Assembly: GCA_963777045.1 (NCBI GenBank)
Contig: CAVZPD010000027.1
Location: forward strand, 59,532-123,531
Length of the DNA stretch: 64,000 bases
Direction of reading: 5' to 3'
Source of the DNA: JAPSGM01 sp963777045
GTDB taxonomy: Bacteria > Chloroflexota > Limnocylindria > QHBO01
Of the stretch, positions 33,121 through 41,022 are shown piece after piece. The first letter of the stretch is position 1. Every line of letters begins with the position of its first letter. Position numbers and translations under genes: made by a program. Under the pieces are notes generated by a model. That model ran no database searches. It saw only the letters and a list, made by a program, of their open reading frames with translations, and had not been told where the DNA came from.

Positions 33121-33489
33121 CTAACCGCGCTGCAGCACGGCCTGCACCTGGATCACGGCGTTCGGCATCTCGGCCATCGACGGCCATTCGCTGGCCATGG
33201 CGACCGCCTCGTCCAGCGAGTCCGCGGTGAGGACGACGAAGCCGCCCAGCATCTCCTTCGACTCCACGTACGGGCCGTCGGTGACCACCACGCCCTCGCC
33301 CTGGCGTCCCGGGCGCAGCGCTTTGACGACCGTCCGCTCATCGAGCTCCTCGCCACCGTCAACGTGTTCACGCCACTTTCGGAACCAGTCGCGGTGACGC
33401 TCGATGAACGCCTCCTGCTCGCCGGCGGGCAGCGCCTCGTAGGCCGCCGCGTCTTCGGGGTGGACGTAGGTGAACATCACGTAGCGCAT
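33121..33489 (-). CDS. YCII-related domain protein
   Basis: A 122-residue YCII/DGPF-domain protein. It starts MRYVMFTYVHPEDAAAYEAL and has the diagnostic DGPYVESKEMLGGFVVLTAD segment, with the DGP(F/Y) and KE.LGG positions conserved, then a helix LDEAVAMASEWPS. Members are small dimeric ferredoxin-like folds found near sigma factors and as hypothetical enzymes; the role is not established. GGAGGAG lies just upstream of the start at 33489, so this gene has a leader, unlike several neighbours. Confidence 0.9.
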   Translation of the reverse strand: MRYVMFTYVHPEDAAAYEALPAGEQEAFIERHRDWFRKWREHVDGGEELDERTVVKALRPGRQGEGVVVTDGPYVESKEMLGGFVVLTADSLDEAVAMASEWPSMAEMPNAVIQVQAVLQRG

Positions 33490-33576
33490 CCAACTCCTCC
33501 ATGGACCGATGTGGACGCCTTCGGCGCCCGTCCAACCTACGACGGACGGCCGCCCGCCGGATACGACAAATCCCAG

Positions 33577-34077
33577 CTAGCTGCGGGCGCCTCTCGATCC
33601 GAGGACCCGGAAAGCCAGGGCCCGCAGCCCGAGCAGCACGAAGGCAGCCGCAGCGACGACGACGCCCGCCGCCACGTCCTTCAGCCGGGGACCATCGGTC
33701 AGGGCGAATGCAGCGCGATCTGCACTGAGGCAGTCGGAGGCGCTGAACATCCGGTCGGGAACCGGACTTGGGCAGTAGGCAACGAGCGCGTTCGCCCCGT
33801 GCTCGCGCCACGCCGCTGCCCCGCCGCCGATGCACTCCGGCCAGAAGCGCGGTTCCGAGGCGATCGGCTCGCAGAACTTGGCGTTGAGGTCTCCGCCGCG
33901 CTGTCGCAGCTCCTGGATGGAGGCGATGTGGCCAGGGGCCGGAATCGCGAGCGACGAGCTCAGGTAGCTCGCCAGGCCGCCGGCCAGTCCGAGAATCAGC
34001 GAGACGGCGATGATGGCGCGCAGCCGCCGGAACGGGTCCGGGCCCTTGACCGTGGTTCGTGGCACGACCCTCGACAT
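33577..34077 (-). CDS. hypothetical membrane protein
   Basis: A 166-residue protein with an N-terminal membrane helix (AIIAVSLILGLAGGLASYLS) and a C-terminal one (DVAAGVVVAAAAFVLLGLRAL); the 80 residues between them lie on one side, probably outside, and hold three cysteines (KFCEPIASEPRFWPECIGG and YCPSP) plus SASDCLSAD, enough for two disulfides. No family is recognised. The gene is followed on the minus strand by the YCII-like gene after an 87-base gap and preceded by the groEL terminator. Confidence 0.65.
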   Translation of the reverse strand: MSRVVPRTTVKGPDPFRRLRAIIAVSLILGLAGGLASYLSSSLAIPAPGHIASIQELRQRGGDLNAKFCEPIASEPRFWPECIGGGAAAWREHGANALVAYCPSPVPDRMFSASDCLSADRAAFALTDGPRLKDVAAGVVVAAAAFVLLGLRALAFRVLGSRGARS

Positions 34078-34135
34078 CGCTCGTCGACTCTCCCCCTGCT
34101 GCGGGCTCTCGATTTGGGCCGGTGGAGGGTAGCAG

Positions 34136-34161
34136 AAGGCCCCGGCCGAAGCCGGGGCCTT
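34136..34161 (-). terminator. groESL terminator hairpin
   Basis: Eleven-base stem (AAGGCCCCGGC / GCCGGGGCCTT) with a 4-base loop, 28 bases downstream of the groEL stop codon, followed on the minus strand by CTGCTACC. Confidence 0.75.
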
Positions 34162-34188
34162 CCATCGGTGCCTGAAAAGGCGCTGGAC

Positions 34189-35811
34189 CTAGTAGTCCAT
34201 GCCACCCGGCGGCATGCCGGGGACGGCCTTCTCCTTCTCGGGGATATCGGTGATGATCGTCTCGGTGGTGAGCAGCAGGCCCGCCACGCTGGCAGCGTTC
34301 TCCAGCGCGGAGCGCGTCACCTTGGCCGGGTCGATGATGCCCGCCGCGAAGAGGTCGCAGTACTCGCCCTTCTGGGCATCGTAGCCTGATCCGGCCGGCA
34401 TCTCGCGCACGGCCGCGACCACCACGGAGCCTTCCTGGCCCGCGTTGAACGCGATCTGGCGCAGCGGCTCCTCGAGTGCGCGTCGCAGGATGTTGACGCC
34501 GACCGCCTCGTCACCGAGCACCTCGACCTTGTCGAGCGCCGGGATGGCGTGGATCAGGACCGAGCCGCCGCCGGCGACCATGCCCTCCTCGACACCGGCG
34601 CGCGCCGCGGAGAGCGCGTCCTCGATGCGGTGCTTCTTCTCCTTCAGCTCGACCTCGGTGGCTGCGCCGACCTTCAGCACCGCGACACCGCCGGCCAGCT
34701 TCGCGAGCCGCTCCTGGAGCTTCTCACGGTCGAAGTCGCTGGTGGTGTCCTCGATCTGGAGCTTGATCTGCGACTTGCGCGCGTCGATCGCGCCCGGGTC
34801 GCCCTTGCCCTCGACGATGGTGGTCGTGTCCTTGTTGGCCGTGACGCGACGCGCCTGGCCGAGGTCCTCGAGCTGCACGCTGTCGAGCTTGCGGCCGACC
34901 TCCTCGCTGATGACGCGACCGCCGGTCAGGGCGGCGATGTCCTCCAGCATGGCCTTGCGCCGATCGCCGAAGCCGGGGGCCTTGATGGCGAGCACGTTGA
35001 TGGTGCCGCGCATCTTGTTCACGACCAGGGTCGGAAGGGCCTCGCCCTCCACGTCCTCGGCCACGATCAGCAGCGGACGACCGGTCCCGACCACCTTCTC
35101 GAGGGTCGGCAGGATGTCGGCCACGGCGCTGATCTTCTTGTCGGTGACCAGGATGTACGGGTTGTCGAGGCTCGCCTCCAGCTTGCCGCCATCCGAAGAG
35201 GTCACGAAGTAGGCGCTCAGGTAGCCGCGGTCGAGCTGCATGCCCTCCACGTACTCGATGTCGAGCTTCAGGCCCTGGCCCTCCTCGACCGTCACGACGC
35301 CGTCCTTGCCGACCTTGTCCATGACCTCGGCGATCATCTGGCCGATGTCGGAGTCGCGGGCACTGATCGCCGCGATGTGGGCGATGTCGTCTTTGTTCTG
35401 GACCGGCTTGGTGAGGCTCTTGATCTCCTCGACCAGGGCCTCCACGCCGCGCTCGATGCCTCGCTTGAGGCCCATCGGGTTGGCGCCGGCGGTCACGTTC
35501 TTCAGGCCTTCGCGGATGATGGCCTGCGCGAGCACGATGCTGGTGGTGGTGCCGTCACCGGCGACGTCGTTCGTCTTGGTCGCGACCTCCTCAAGCATCT
35601 GGGCGCCCATGTTCTCGTAGGGCTCCTCGAGCTCGATGTCGCGGGCGATCGTCACGCCGTCGTTGGTCATGGTCGGCGCGCCGAACTTCTTGTCGAGCAC
35701 GGCATAGCGGCCGCGCGGGCCCAGCGTGACCTTGACGGCATCGGCCATCTTGTCGACGCCGCGCTGGAGCGACCGACGCGCCTCCTCACTGAATTGGAGC
35801 TGCTTCGCCAC
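34189..35811 (-). CDS. groEL: chaperonin GroEL (60 kDa)
   Basis: GroEL, 540 residues, the ATP-driven folding chamber. Seen: LGPRGRYAVLDKKFGAPTMT, the ATP-site NDVAGDGTTTS, the apical-domain PLLIVAEDVEGEALPTLVVN, the substrate-binding KAPGFGDRRKAMLEDIAALT, and EEGMVAGGGSVLIHA near the end. The C-terminus ends PGMPPGGMDY, a short form of the Gly/Met tail. The annotated first codon is GTG at 35811, with AGGAGG some 13 bases upstream and GAAGAGA closer. It is 49 bases downstream of groES in one operon controlled by the CIRCE element at 36275. A strong hairpin ends the transcript. Confidence 0.99.
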   Translation of the reverse strand: MAKQLQFSEEARRSLQRGVDKMADAVKVTLGPRGRYAVLDKKFGAPTMTNDGVTIARDIELEEPYENMGAQMLEEVATKTNDVAGDGTTTSIVLAQAIIREGLKNVTAGANPMGLKRGIERGVEALVEEIKSLTKPVQNKDDIAHIAAISARDSDIGQMIAEVMDKVGKDGVVTVEEGQGLKLDIEYVEGMQLDRGYLSAYFVTSSDGGKLEASLDNPYILVTDKKISAVADILPTLEKVVGTGRPLLIVAEDVEGEALPTLVVNKMRGTINVLAIKAPGFGDRRKAMLEDIAALTGGRVISEEVGRKLDSVQLEDLGQARRVTANKDTTTIVEGKGDPGAIDARKSQIKLQIEDTTSDFDREKLQERLAKLAGGVAVLKVGAATEVELKEKKHRIEDALSAARAGVEEGMVAGGGSVLIHAIPALDKVEVLGDEAVGVNILRRALEEPLRQIAFNAGQEGSVVVAAVREMPAGSGYDAQKGEYCDLFAAGIIDPAKVTRSALENAASVAGLLLTTETIITDIPEKEKAVPGMPPGGMDY

Positions 35812-35860
35812 GGTTCTCTTCGTCCTCCTAGATTGCGCCTGGGGTCTCCCGGGGCGCGAG

Positions 35861-36175
35861 TTACTCGATGACCGCCAGGACGTCCTTCTGGGAGAGGATC
35901 AGCAGCTCCTCTTCATCCAGCTTGAACTCGGTCCCGGCGTACTTCTGGAACAGGATCTTCTGCCCGGCGGAGACGTCCATCGCCTCTCGGGAGCCGTCGT
36001 CCAGGATGCGTCCCGGGCCGGCGGCCATGATGGTGCCCTCCTGCGGGCGCTCCTTGGCGGTGTCCGGCAGGACGATGCCGCTCTTCGTCGTCTCCTCGCG
36101 CGGGGTGGGCTTCACGACGAGCCGGTCGCCCAGGGGCTTCAGCTGCGTCGCGGTTCCGCTGACCGACTTGGCCAT
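35861..36175 (-). CDS. groES: co-chaperonin GroES (10 kDa)
   Basis: GroES, 104 residues, the lid of the GroEL chamber. Typical sequence: LKPLGDRLVVKPTPREETTK, the mobile loop with SGIVLPDTAKERPQEG, IMAAGPGRILDDG and the closing EEELLILSQKDVLAVIE. An eight-residue extension (MAKSVSGT) precedes the usual start. The ATG at 36175 is preceded by AAGGAGGC on the minus strand, a strong ribosome-binding site. It is the first gene of the groESL operon, about 100 bases downstream of CIRCE. Confidence 0.98.
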   Translation of the reverse strand: MAKSVSGTATQLKPLGDRLVVKPTPREETTKSGIVLPDTAKERPQEGTIMAAGPGRILDDGSREAMDVSAGQKILFQKYAGTEFKLDEEELLILSQKDVLAVIE

Positions 36176-36274
36176 AGGTGCGTGGTGCCTCCTTGAAAAT
36201 GGGACTGTTCGGTAACCTGCCTGAGACACTCCAGGGAGGCTCGTCCGCTCGGCCGATACGGCCGGATCTGCGGG

Positions 36275-36301
36275 CTGGCACTCAACCGTGGAGAGTGCTA
36301 A
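36275..36301 (-). promoter_or_regulatory. CIRCE operator (HrcA site) of groESL
   Basis: Arms CTGGCACTC and GAGTGCTAA separated by nine bases, against the consensus TTAGCACTC-N9-GAGTGCTAA (right arm perfect, left arm two mismatches). It implies HrcA repression of groESL with release on heat or misfolding stress. hrcA itself is not in this window. Confidence 0.93.
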
Positions 36302-36361
36302 CGATGCTAGCGCCCGGCATGGACCGATGTCAAGGCGAGGAGGTCGGCGCGCACGCGAAAC

Positions 36362-36391
36362 GGGCGCCACCACCGCTGGGGTGGGGCGCCC
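36362..36391. terminator. terminator-like hairpin
   Basis: GGGCGCC / GGCGCCC outer stem with further pairing inside, 27 bases after the stop of the minus-strand gene at 36418; it separates that gene from the groESL promoter. Confidence 0.6.
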
Positions 36392-36417
36392 GCCAAGAGC
36401 TGGGACGCGACGGGTGG

Positions 36418-36690
36418 CTAGCCGATGTCGAGCAGGCGGTAGCCGCCGCTGGCACCTGGCGACGATCCGCCCGTGTCGGTGCTCGGAGCGGTGCTCTCCG
36501 TTCCGCCACCGCCGCCGTTGTTCCCGTTGTCATTGCCGTTCCCGTTGAAGAGGAACAGCCAGACGAGCAGGGCAATCACCAGGATGGCGACCAGGATGCC
36601 GACGATCATGCCGTATCCCGCTCCGCCGCCTGCCGGTGGCGGTGGTCCCGGCTCGCGCTCACCGGGGGTGTTCACGTTGACTTGGCTCAC
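36418..36690 (-). CDS. small single-pass membrane protein, Gly/Asn/Ser-rich
   Basis: A 90-residue protein with a Pro/Gly-rich N-terminus (EREPGPPPPAGGGAGYG), one very hydrophobic helix (MIVGILVAILVIALLVWLFL) and a low-complexity C-terminal part (NGNGNDNGNNGGGGGTES and Ser/Thr). GTG 36690 is favoured because GGAGG precedes it by seven bases; ATG 36705 is the alternative. The topology suggests an N-in, C-out anchor with an unstructured outer tail. There is no family match that I can name. It lies between groES and tatD, with terminator-like hairpin 3' of it. Confidence 0.6.
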   Translation of the reverse strand: MSQVNVNTPGEREPGPPPPAGGGAGYGMIVGILVAILVIALLVWLFLFNGNGNDNGNNGGGGGTESTAPSTDTGGSSPGASGGYRLLDIG

Positions 36691-36779
36691 GCCTGGGCCT
36701 CCCATTCTCGAGGTTTCGTTCGCTGGATGCTCGATCTGCGAGATGCAAGGGCTGTGCCATGCGTTCAACCGGTCACCCT

Positions 36780-37583
36780 TCAGGCGAGCAGGCGTTCGAA
36801 GGCCGCGCGCACGTCGGCGGCGACCTCTTCGACGGGCGTGGCGCGCAGCCTGGCCAGCTCGGCCGCCACGCGCAGGGTGGTCGTGGGCTCGTTACGGGCA
36901 GTGCCACCGCCCGGCGCCAGCCACGGCGAGTCGGTCTCGACCAGGAAGCTTCCGTCAGGAACGGTGGTGGCGGCGGCGCGGGGACCGGTCGCGGACCGGA
37001 AAGTGAGCGGGAGCGCGAACGAGACGACGAAGCCTGCCCGAACCAGCCCGGCGGCCATCTCCGCATCGCCCGAGAAGGCATGCAGCACGCCGCGAGCGCT
37101 GCTCCCCTGCCTGCCGTGCCACGCCAGCAGGGCATCGGTCACGGCAACGTGAGCATCGCGGTCGTGGACCAGGACCGGCTTGCCAAGCTCGGCAGCGAGT
37201 GCAAGCTGGCGTCCGAACGCCTCGTGCTGCACGTCGCGCGGCGAGAGGTCGCGGAAGAAGTCGAGGCCGATCTCGCCCACCGCCACGACCGCGTCGTCCC
37301 GGGCGAGGCGCTCGAGTTCAACCCACGCCGCCTCGTCAGTCCCCGCGGCGTGGTGCGGGTGGACGCCGACCGCCGGCAGCAGCAGCTCCGGATAGCGGCG
37401 CGCGAGGGAGACCGCATCGCGCGACGAGGCCAGGTCGTAGCCGGGCACCAGGATCCGCTCGATGCCGGCCGCTTCCGCCCGATCGAGCACCGCGTCGAGG
37501 TCGTCGGCGAAGCGGGGGTCCTGGAGGTGGCAGTGCGAATCGACCAGCCCGGGCAGCCGCTCGGGGGTGCGTCGCCTGCTCAG
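36780..37583 (-). CDS. tatD: TatD family metal-dependent hydrolase, CTG start
   Basis: A 267-residue TatD-type TIM-barrel hydrolase (3'-5' DNA exonuclease/deacylase family). Metal ligands: H-x-H in LVDSHCHLQD (residues 17 and 19), Glu in VAVGEIGLDFF, His in PVLVHDRDAH, His in LHAFSG and Asp in LVETDSPWLAP. The H-x-H must be part of the protein, yet there is no ATG, GTG or TTG upstream of it in frame; the first such codon is GTG 37490, which is too late. CTG 37583 overlaps the metG stop as CTGA and has GGAGGAG five bases before it, so I call a CTG start. metG-tatD is a common gene pair. Confidence 0.88.
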   Translation of the reverse strand: MSRRRTPERLPGLVDSHCHLQDPRFADDLDAVLDRAEAAGIERILVPGYDLASSRDAVSLARRYPELLLPAVGVHPHHAAGTDEAAWVELERLARDDAVVAVGEIGLDFFRDLSPRDVQHEAFGRQLALAAELGKPVLVHDRDAHVAVTDALLAWHGRQGSSARGVLHAFSGDAEMAAGLVRAGFVVSFALPLTFRSATGPRAAATTVPDGSFLVETDSPWLAPGGGTARNEPTTTLRVAAELARLRATPVEEVAADVRAAFERLLA

Positions 37584-39148
37584 CTGGGCTCCTCCGGCAG
37601 CTCGGTGCGCGGGAAGATCGGCTCCGGCTTCCCGGTACGCGTCCCACCGTCGGCTGCTTCTCCTCCCCAGGCCAGCAGCTTGGCGAGCCCGGGCCCACCC
37701 TCGCCGCGCTCGTCATACGACGGCGTGATGCCCAGCTGCCCGTGCAGGGTCCGCGAGGCGCTGGGCGTGAAGGGCGCCATGAGGTGGCCCAGGATGCGGC
37801 ACGCCTCCGCCATGTTCGCCAGCACCGCGGCCAGGCGCCCCGCTTCGCCGCGCTTGTTCAGCGTCCACGGCGCCTGCGACTCGGCGTAGCCGTTGGCGGC
37901 CCCGGTCAGGCTCATGACGGCCGCCAGCGCCTCCTCGAAGTGGAGGCTCGCGATCGCGGCCGCATGCCGCTCCACGGCCGCCTGGGCGGCGACCTGCAGC
38001 TCGCGGTCGGCCGGCTCCGTCACGACCGGTGCCGGCAGCGCGCCCTCCAGGTAGCGGCCGCTCATGCTGACGGTGCGGTTGACGAGATTGCCGAGATCAT
38101 GGGCCAGCTCGGCGTTGTAACGCCGAACGAGGCCGTCCTCGGTCATGTCGCCGCCCCGGTCGAAGGGGATCTCCCGCAGGACGAGGTAGCGGGTCCCGTC
38201 GACGCCGAACTGGCGGATCATGTCGGCGGGGTCGACGACGTTGCCGCGCGTCTTGCTCATCTTCTCGCCGCGCAGGGTCATGAACCCGTGGGCGAAGACC
38301 TGGCCGGGGAGCTCCAGGCCCGCGCTCATGAGCATGGCCGGCCAGTAGAGGCAGTGGAAGCGGGTGATGTTCATGCCGATGACGTGGACGTCGGCCGGCC
38401 ACCAGCGCGCGAACGCCTCGCGGTCGTCGGGGAAGCCGGCGCCGGTGACGTAGTTCGTCAGCGCGTCGAACCAGACGTAGATGCGGTGCGATGGATCGTC
38501 CGGGAAGGGAATCCCCCAGTCCACGCCAGAGCGGCTGATCGAGAAGTCGCGCAGCCCCTCGCGCAGCCAGGCGAGCACCTCGCGGCGGAAGTGCTCCGGC
38601 TCGCAGAAGGACGGGTTGTCGCGGTAGAGCGCCTCCAACCGCTCCTGGTAGGCCGAGAGGCGGAAGAAGTAGTTCTCCTCCTCCAGCCACTGCAGCTCGA
38701 GGGTGGGATGGTCGGGGCAGCGTCCGTCGACGATCTGGGCATCGGTCTTGAACTCGTTGTCGCCGATGCAGTACCAGCCGGAGTAGGTGCCCTTGTAGAT
38801 GTCGTCGTTGTCGCGTGCCCGGCGCACCATCTCGAGCGACGCCTCGACGTGATCGGGGTCGGTGGTGCGGATGAAGCGGTCGTAGCTGACCCCGAAGCGG
38901 TCGAAGGCTGCCTTCCACTCGCTGGCCCAGCCATCGACCAGGGCGCGGGGATCGGTCCCCCGCTCGCGCGCCTGGCGCTCGACCTGGGCCGAATGCTCGT
39001 CCATGCCGGTCAGGAAGCGCGTCGGCTGGCCGAGCAGGCGGCGGTAGCGCGCGAGCGCATCGGTCCCGATCGCCTCGTAGAGCGAGTGCAGCGGCGGCGA
39101 GGCGCTCGGGTAGAAGATCGCGGTGGTCAGGTAGTAGGTGTCATCCAT
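37580..39148 (-). CDS. metG: methionyl-tRNA synthetase with unusual HIGH region
   Basis: A 522-residue class I synthetase charging tRNA(Met). MetRS hallmarks: FLTGMDEHSAQVERQARERG, EEENYFFRLSAYQERLE, YVWFDALTNYVTGAGFPDD, the KMSKS loop as GEKMSKTRGN (Lys296) and YNAELAHDLGNLVNRTVS in the anticodon domain. The stretch that should hold HIGH reads FYPSASPPLHSLYEAIGTDA: aligned on EAIG-DALARY, HIGH becomes P-L-H-S (residues 19-22), with both histidines displaced. The zinc knuckle is also reduced (GWYCIGDNEF ... CPDHP). It lacks the C-terminal tRNA-binding extension. The next gene, tatD, overlaps the stop. TACAAT lies 12 bases before the ATG. Confidence 0.9.
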   Translation of the reverse strand: MDDTYYLTTAIFYPSASPPLHSLYEAIGTDALARYRRLLGQPTRFLTGMDEHSAQVERQARERGTDPRALVDGWASEWKAAFDRFGVSYDRFIRTTDPDHVEASLEMVRRARDNDDIYKGTYSGWYCIGDNEFKTDAQIVDGRCPDHPTLELQWLEEENYFFRLSAYQERLEALYRDNPSFCEPEHFRREVLAWLREGLRDFSISRSGVDWGIPFPDDPSHRIYVWFDALTNYVTGAGFPDDREAFARWWPADVHVIGMNITRFHCLYWPAMLMSAGLELPGQVFAHGFMTLRGEKMSKTRGNVVDPADMIRQFGVDGTRYLVLREIPFDRGGDMTEDGLVRRYNAELAHDLGNLVNRTVSMSGRYLEGALPAPVVTEPADRELQVAAQAAVERHAAAIASLHFEEALAAVMSLTGAANGYAESQAPWTLNKRGEAGRLAAVLANMAEACRILGHLMAPFTPSASRTLHGQLGITPSYDERGEGGPGLAKLLAWGGEAADGGTRTGKPEPIFPRTELPEEPS

Positions 39149-39160
39149 GGCTGGGCGCCG

Positions 39161-39166
39161 ATTGTA
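39161..39166 (-). promoter_or_regulatory. -10-like box, near-leaderless (metG)
   Basis: TACAAT twelve bases before the metG ATG at 39148, giving a predicted leader of about five bases; divergent from the box for the reductase gene. Confidence 0.45.
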
Positions 39167-39189
39167 GCCCGCGTCGGCGTGGCGCCTTT

Positions 39190-39195
39190 TACACT
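39190..39195 (+). promoter_or_regulatory. -10 box, leaderless (ferredoxin-NADP reductase)
   Basis: TACACT, five bases before GTG 39201 and eight before ATG 39204; no Shine-Dalgarno sequence is present. Confidence 0.45.
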
Positions 39196-39203
39196 TGGTG
39201 GTG

Positions 39204-40010
39204 ATGAACGAGATCGACCTTGACGAACGCGAAATCGACGACGCGTCCGAGCACTACAACGCGCGCCTCGTCCGGCGCGAGGACCAGACCGATGACCTTG
39301 CCTACTTCTGGGTCCGCTTCGATGGCGAGCCGGTCGCCTTCGAGCCCGGCCAGTACCTGACGATCGGCGTCTACGCCGATGGCAAGCTCGTGCAGCGGCC
39401 CTACTCGGTGGCATCGGCGCCCCGCCAGGCCGGTGCCGATGGCTACGAGTTCTACGTCCGGCTGGTGCCGGTGCTGCGCTTCACGACGCTGCTGTGGCGA
39501 CTGCCGCTCGGCCACGGCATGCGGATGATCGGGCCCAAGGGCAAGTTCATGCTGGAACCGGAGGACAGCCGCACCCACCTGCTCGTCTCGACCGGTACCG
39601 GCATCGCCCCCTTCATCTCGATGATGCGCGAGACGCTGGCGGCCGGGGCCCCGCGCAGGACAGTGGTGCTGCACGGGTGCTCGTACGTGGAGGAGCTCGG
39701 CTACCGGGAGCTGCTGGAGGGGTGGCAGGCCGACGGGACCTACCCGGTGACCTACGTGCCGACCATCTCCCGTCCCGAAGACCCGCGCAATACCGGCTGG
39801 GAGGGACGCACCGGGCGCGCGGAGCAGGTCGTCGCCGATGTCTGCCGCGACCTCGGCCTGCGCCCGGACCGCACCGTCGTCTACATCTGCGGCAATCCGG
39901 AGATGATCCTGAACGTGGAAGGCGTCCTGATGGACCGCGGCTTCCCCGAGTTCCACGTCAAGAAGGAGCTCTACTGGCCGAAGGGCAAGCAGGTGGCGCC
40001 CGCAAGCTGA
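39204..40010 (+). CDS. ferredoxin--NADP+ reductase (FNR) family flavoprotein
   Basis: A 268-residue FAD/NAD(P) oxidoreductase. The FAD site has the R-x-Y-S motif (LVQRPYSVASAPRQ) and GPKGKFMLEP; the nucleotide site has LVSTGTGIAPFISMMRE and VVYICGNPEMILNVE. The C-terminus reads VKKELYWPKGK, similar to bacterial Fpr enzymes. It moves electrons between NADPH and a ferredoxin or flavodoxin. In-frame TTG 39195, GTG 39198 and GTG 39201 precede ATG 39204; the transcript start suggests 39201 or 39204. It lies 127 bases upstream of the NfnAB-like pair on the same strand, forming an electron-transfer cluster. Confidence 0.9.
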   Translation: MNEIDLDEREIDDASEHYNARLVRREDQTDDLAYFWVRFDGEPVAFEPGQYLTIGVYADGKLVQRPYSVASAPRQAGADGYEFYVRLVPVLRFTTLLWRLPLGHGMRMIGPKGKFMLEPEDSRTHLLVSTGTGIAPFISMMRETLAAGAPRRTVVLHGCSYVEELGYRELLEGWQADGTYPVTYVPTISRPEDPRNTGWEGRTGRAEQVVADVCRDLGLRPDRTVVYICGNPEMILNVEGVLMDRGFPEFHVKKELYWPKGKQVAPAS

Positions 40011-40061
40011 GCGCCCGCCGGGCGTGACCCGGCGCGGAAGTGACCTTCGGCCCCCAGTTAT

Positions 40062-40077
40062 ATGCGCACTGGTGCAT
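40062..40077 (+). promoter_or_regulatory. operator-like palindrome in the nfnAB-like promoter region
   Basis: ATGCGCACTGGTGCAT, an imperfect 16-bp palindrome overlapping a TTATAT/TATATG -10-like sequence, with GTGACC some 17 bases further upstream as a possible -35. Such overlap suits a repressor site; the regulator is unknown. Confidence 0.4.
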
Positions 40078-40137
40078 GAGTTGCCTCGCGGGGCGAGCCG
40101 ATGATGGGCTTGGAAACCCGCAGGCAGGCAGCGCAGC

Positions 40138-41022
40138 ATGCATCCCATCAGGTCACGACACCAGCTCTCGCCGAACGTGTGGCGGCTGGTGGTCGAGGCA
40201 CCGCGGATCGCCGAGATCCGGGAGCCCGGCCAGTTCGTCATCGTTCGGCGCGGTCCCGGAGCGGAGCGCATCCCCCTCACCATCGCGGATACCGATCCCG
40301 CGGCCGGCACCATCAGCCTGGTGATCCAGGCCATCGGCAAGAGCACCACCGACCTGGTCGAGCTCGAGCCGGGCGAGGCGATCACCGATATCGCAGGCCC
40401 GTTGGGGCGGCCCACCGAGCTCATCGAGGCGAAGCACGCGGTCTGCGTCGGCGGCGGCGTCGGCACGGCGGTCGTCTACCCCATCGCCCAGGAGCTCCAC
40501 CGGCGCGGCGTCCGCGTGACCAGCATCACCGGCGGCCGCTCGAAGGAGTGGGTCATGCTCGAGAAGGAGCTGGGCGAGGTCGGCGAGGTGCTGGTCTGCA
40601 CCGATGACGGCAGCTATGGCCGGCACGGCTTCGTGACGCAGGCGCTGGAGGAGGTGCTTGCCGCCGGCGACGTCGACGCGGTCTACGCCGTCGGCCCGGT
40701 GCCCATGATGCGGGCGGTCGCCGAGCTTACCCGCCCGCTGGCCGTCCCGACCGTGGCCTCGCTCAACGCGATCATGGTCGACGGGACCGGGATGTGCGGC
40801 GGGTGCCGCGTCTCGATCGGGGGCGAGACGAAGTACGCCTGCGTCGACGGACCCGAGTTCGACGCCCACCTGGTCGACTTCGGGATGCTCTCAGACCGGC
40901 TCGCCACCTACCGCTCCTTCGAGACCGCGGCGATGGAGCGCCGCGGACCGTGCCGCATCGGCCTGCGCAAGCCGGTTCCGGATGCCGCGACGAAGGCCCC
41001 GGCCAAGGCGGTGGCGTCATGA
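40138..41022 (+). CDS. NfnA/SudB-like FAD/NAD-binding subunit with [2Fe-2S] site
   Basis: A 294-residue small subunit of the ferredoxin-NADP oxidoreductase/sulfide dehydrogenase family (dihydroorotate dehydrogenase electron-transfer-like). Seen: FAD domain (REPGQFVIVRRGPGAERIPL, VIQAIGKSTTDLV), NAD domain (VCVGGGVGTAVVYPIAQEL; VYAVGPVPMMRAVAELTRP) and a [2Fe-2S] site (DGTGMCGGCRVSIGG ... YACVDGPEFD). With its partner it may transfer electrons between NADH, NADPH and ferredoxin, possibly by bifurcation as in NfnAB. A 20-residue Ala/Lys/Pro tail closes it. The stop overlaps the next start (ATGA). A SudA/SudB or GltD-type role cannot be excluded. Confidence 0.88.
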   Translation: MHPIRSRHQLSPNVWRLVVEAPRIAEIREPGQFVIVRRGPGAERIPLTIADTDPAAGTISLVIQAIGKSTTDLVELEPGEAITDIAGPLGRPTELIEAKHAVCVGGGVGTAVVYPIAQELHRRGVRVTSITGGRSKEWVMLEKELGEVGEVLVCTDDGSYGRHGFVTQALEEVLAAGDVDAVYAVGPVPMMRAVAELTRPLAVPTVASLNAIMVDGTGMCGGCRVSIGGETKYACVDGPEFDAHLVDFGMLSDRLATYRSFETAAMERRGPCRIGLRKPVPDAATKAPAKAVAS

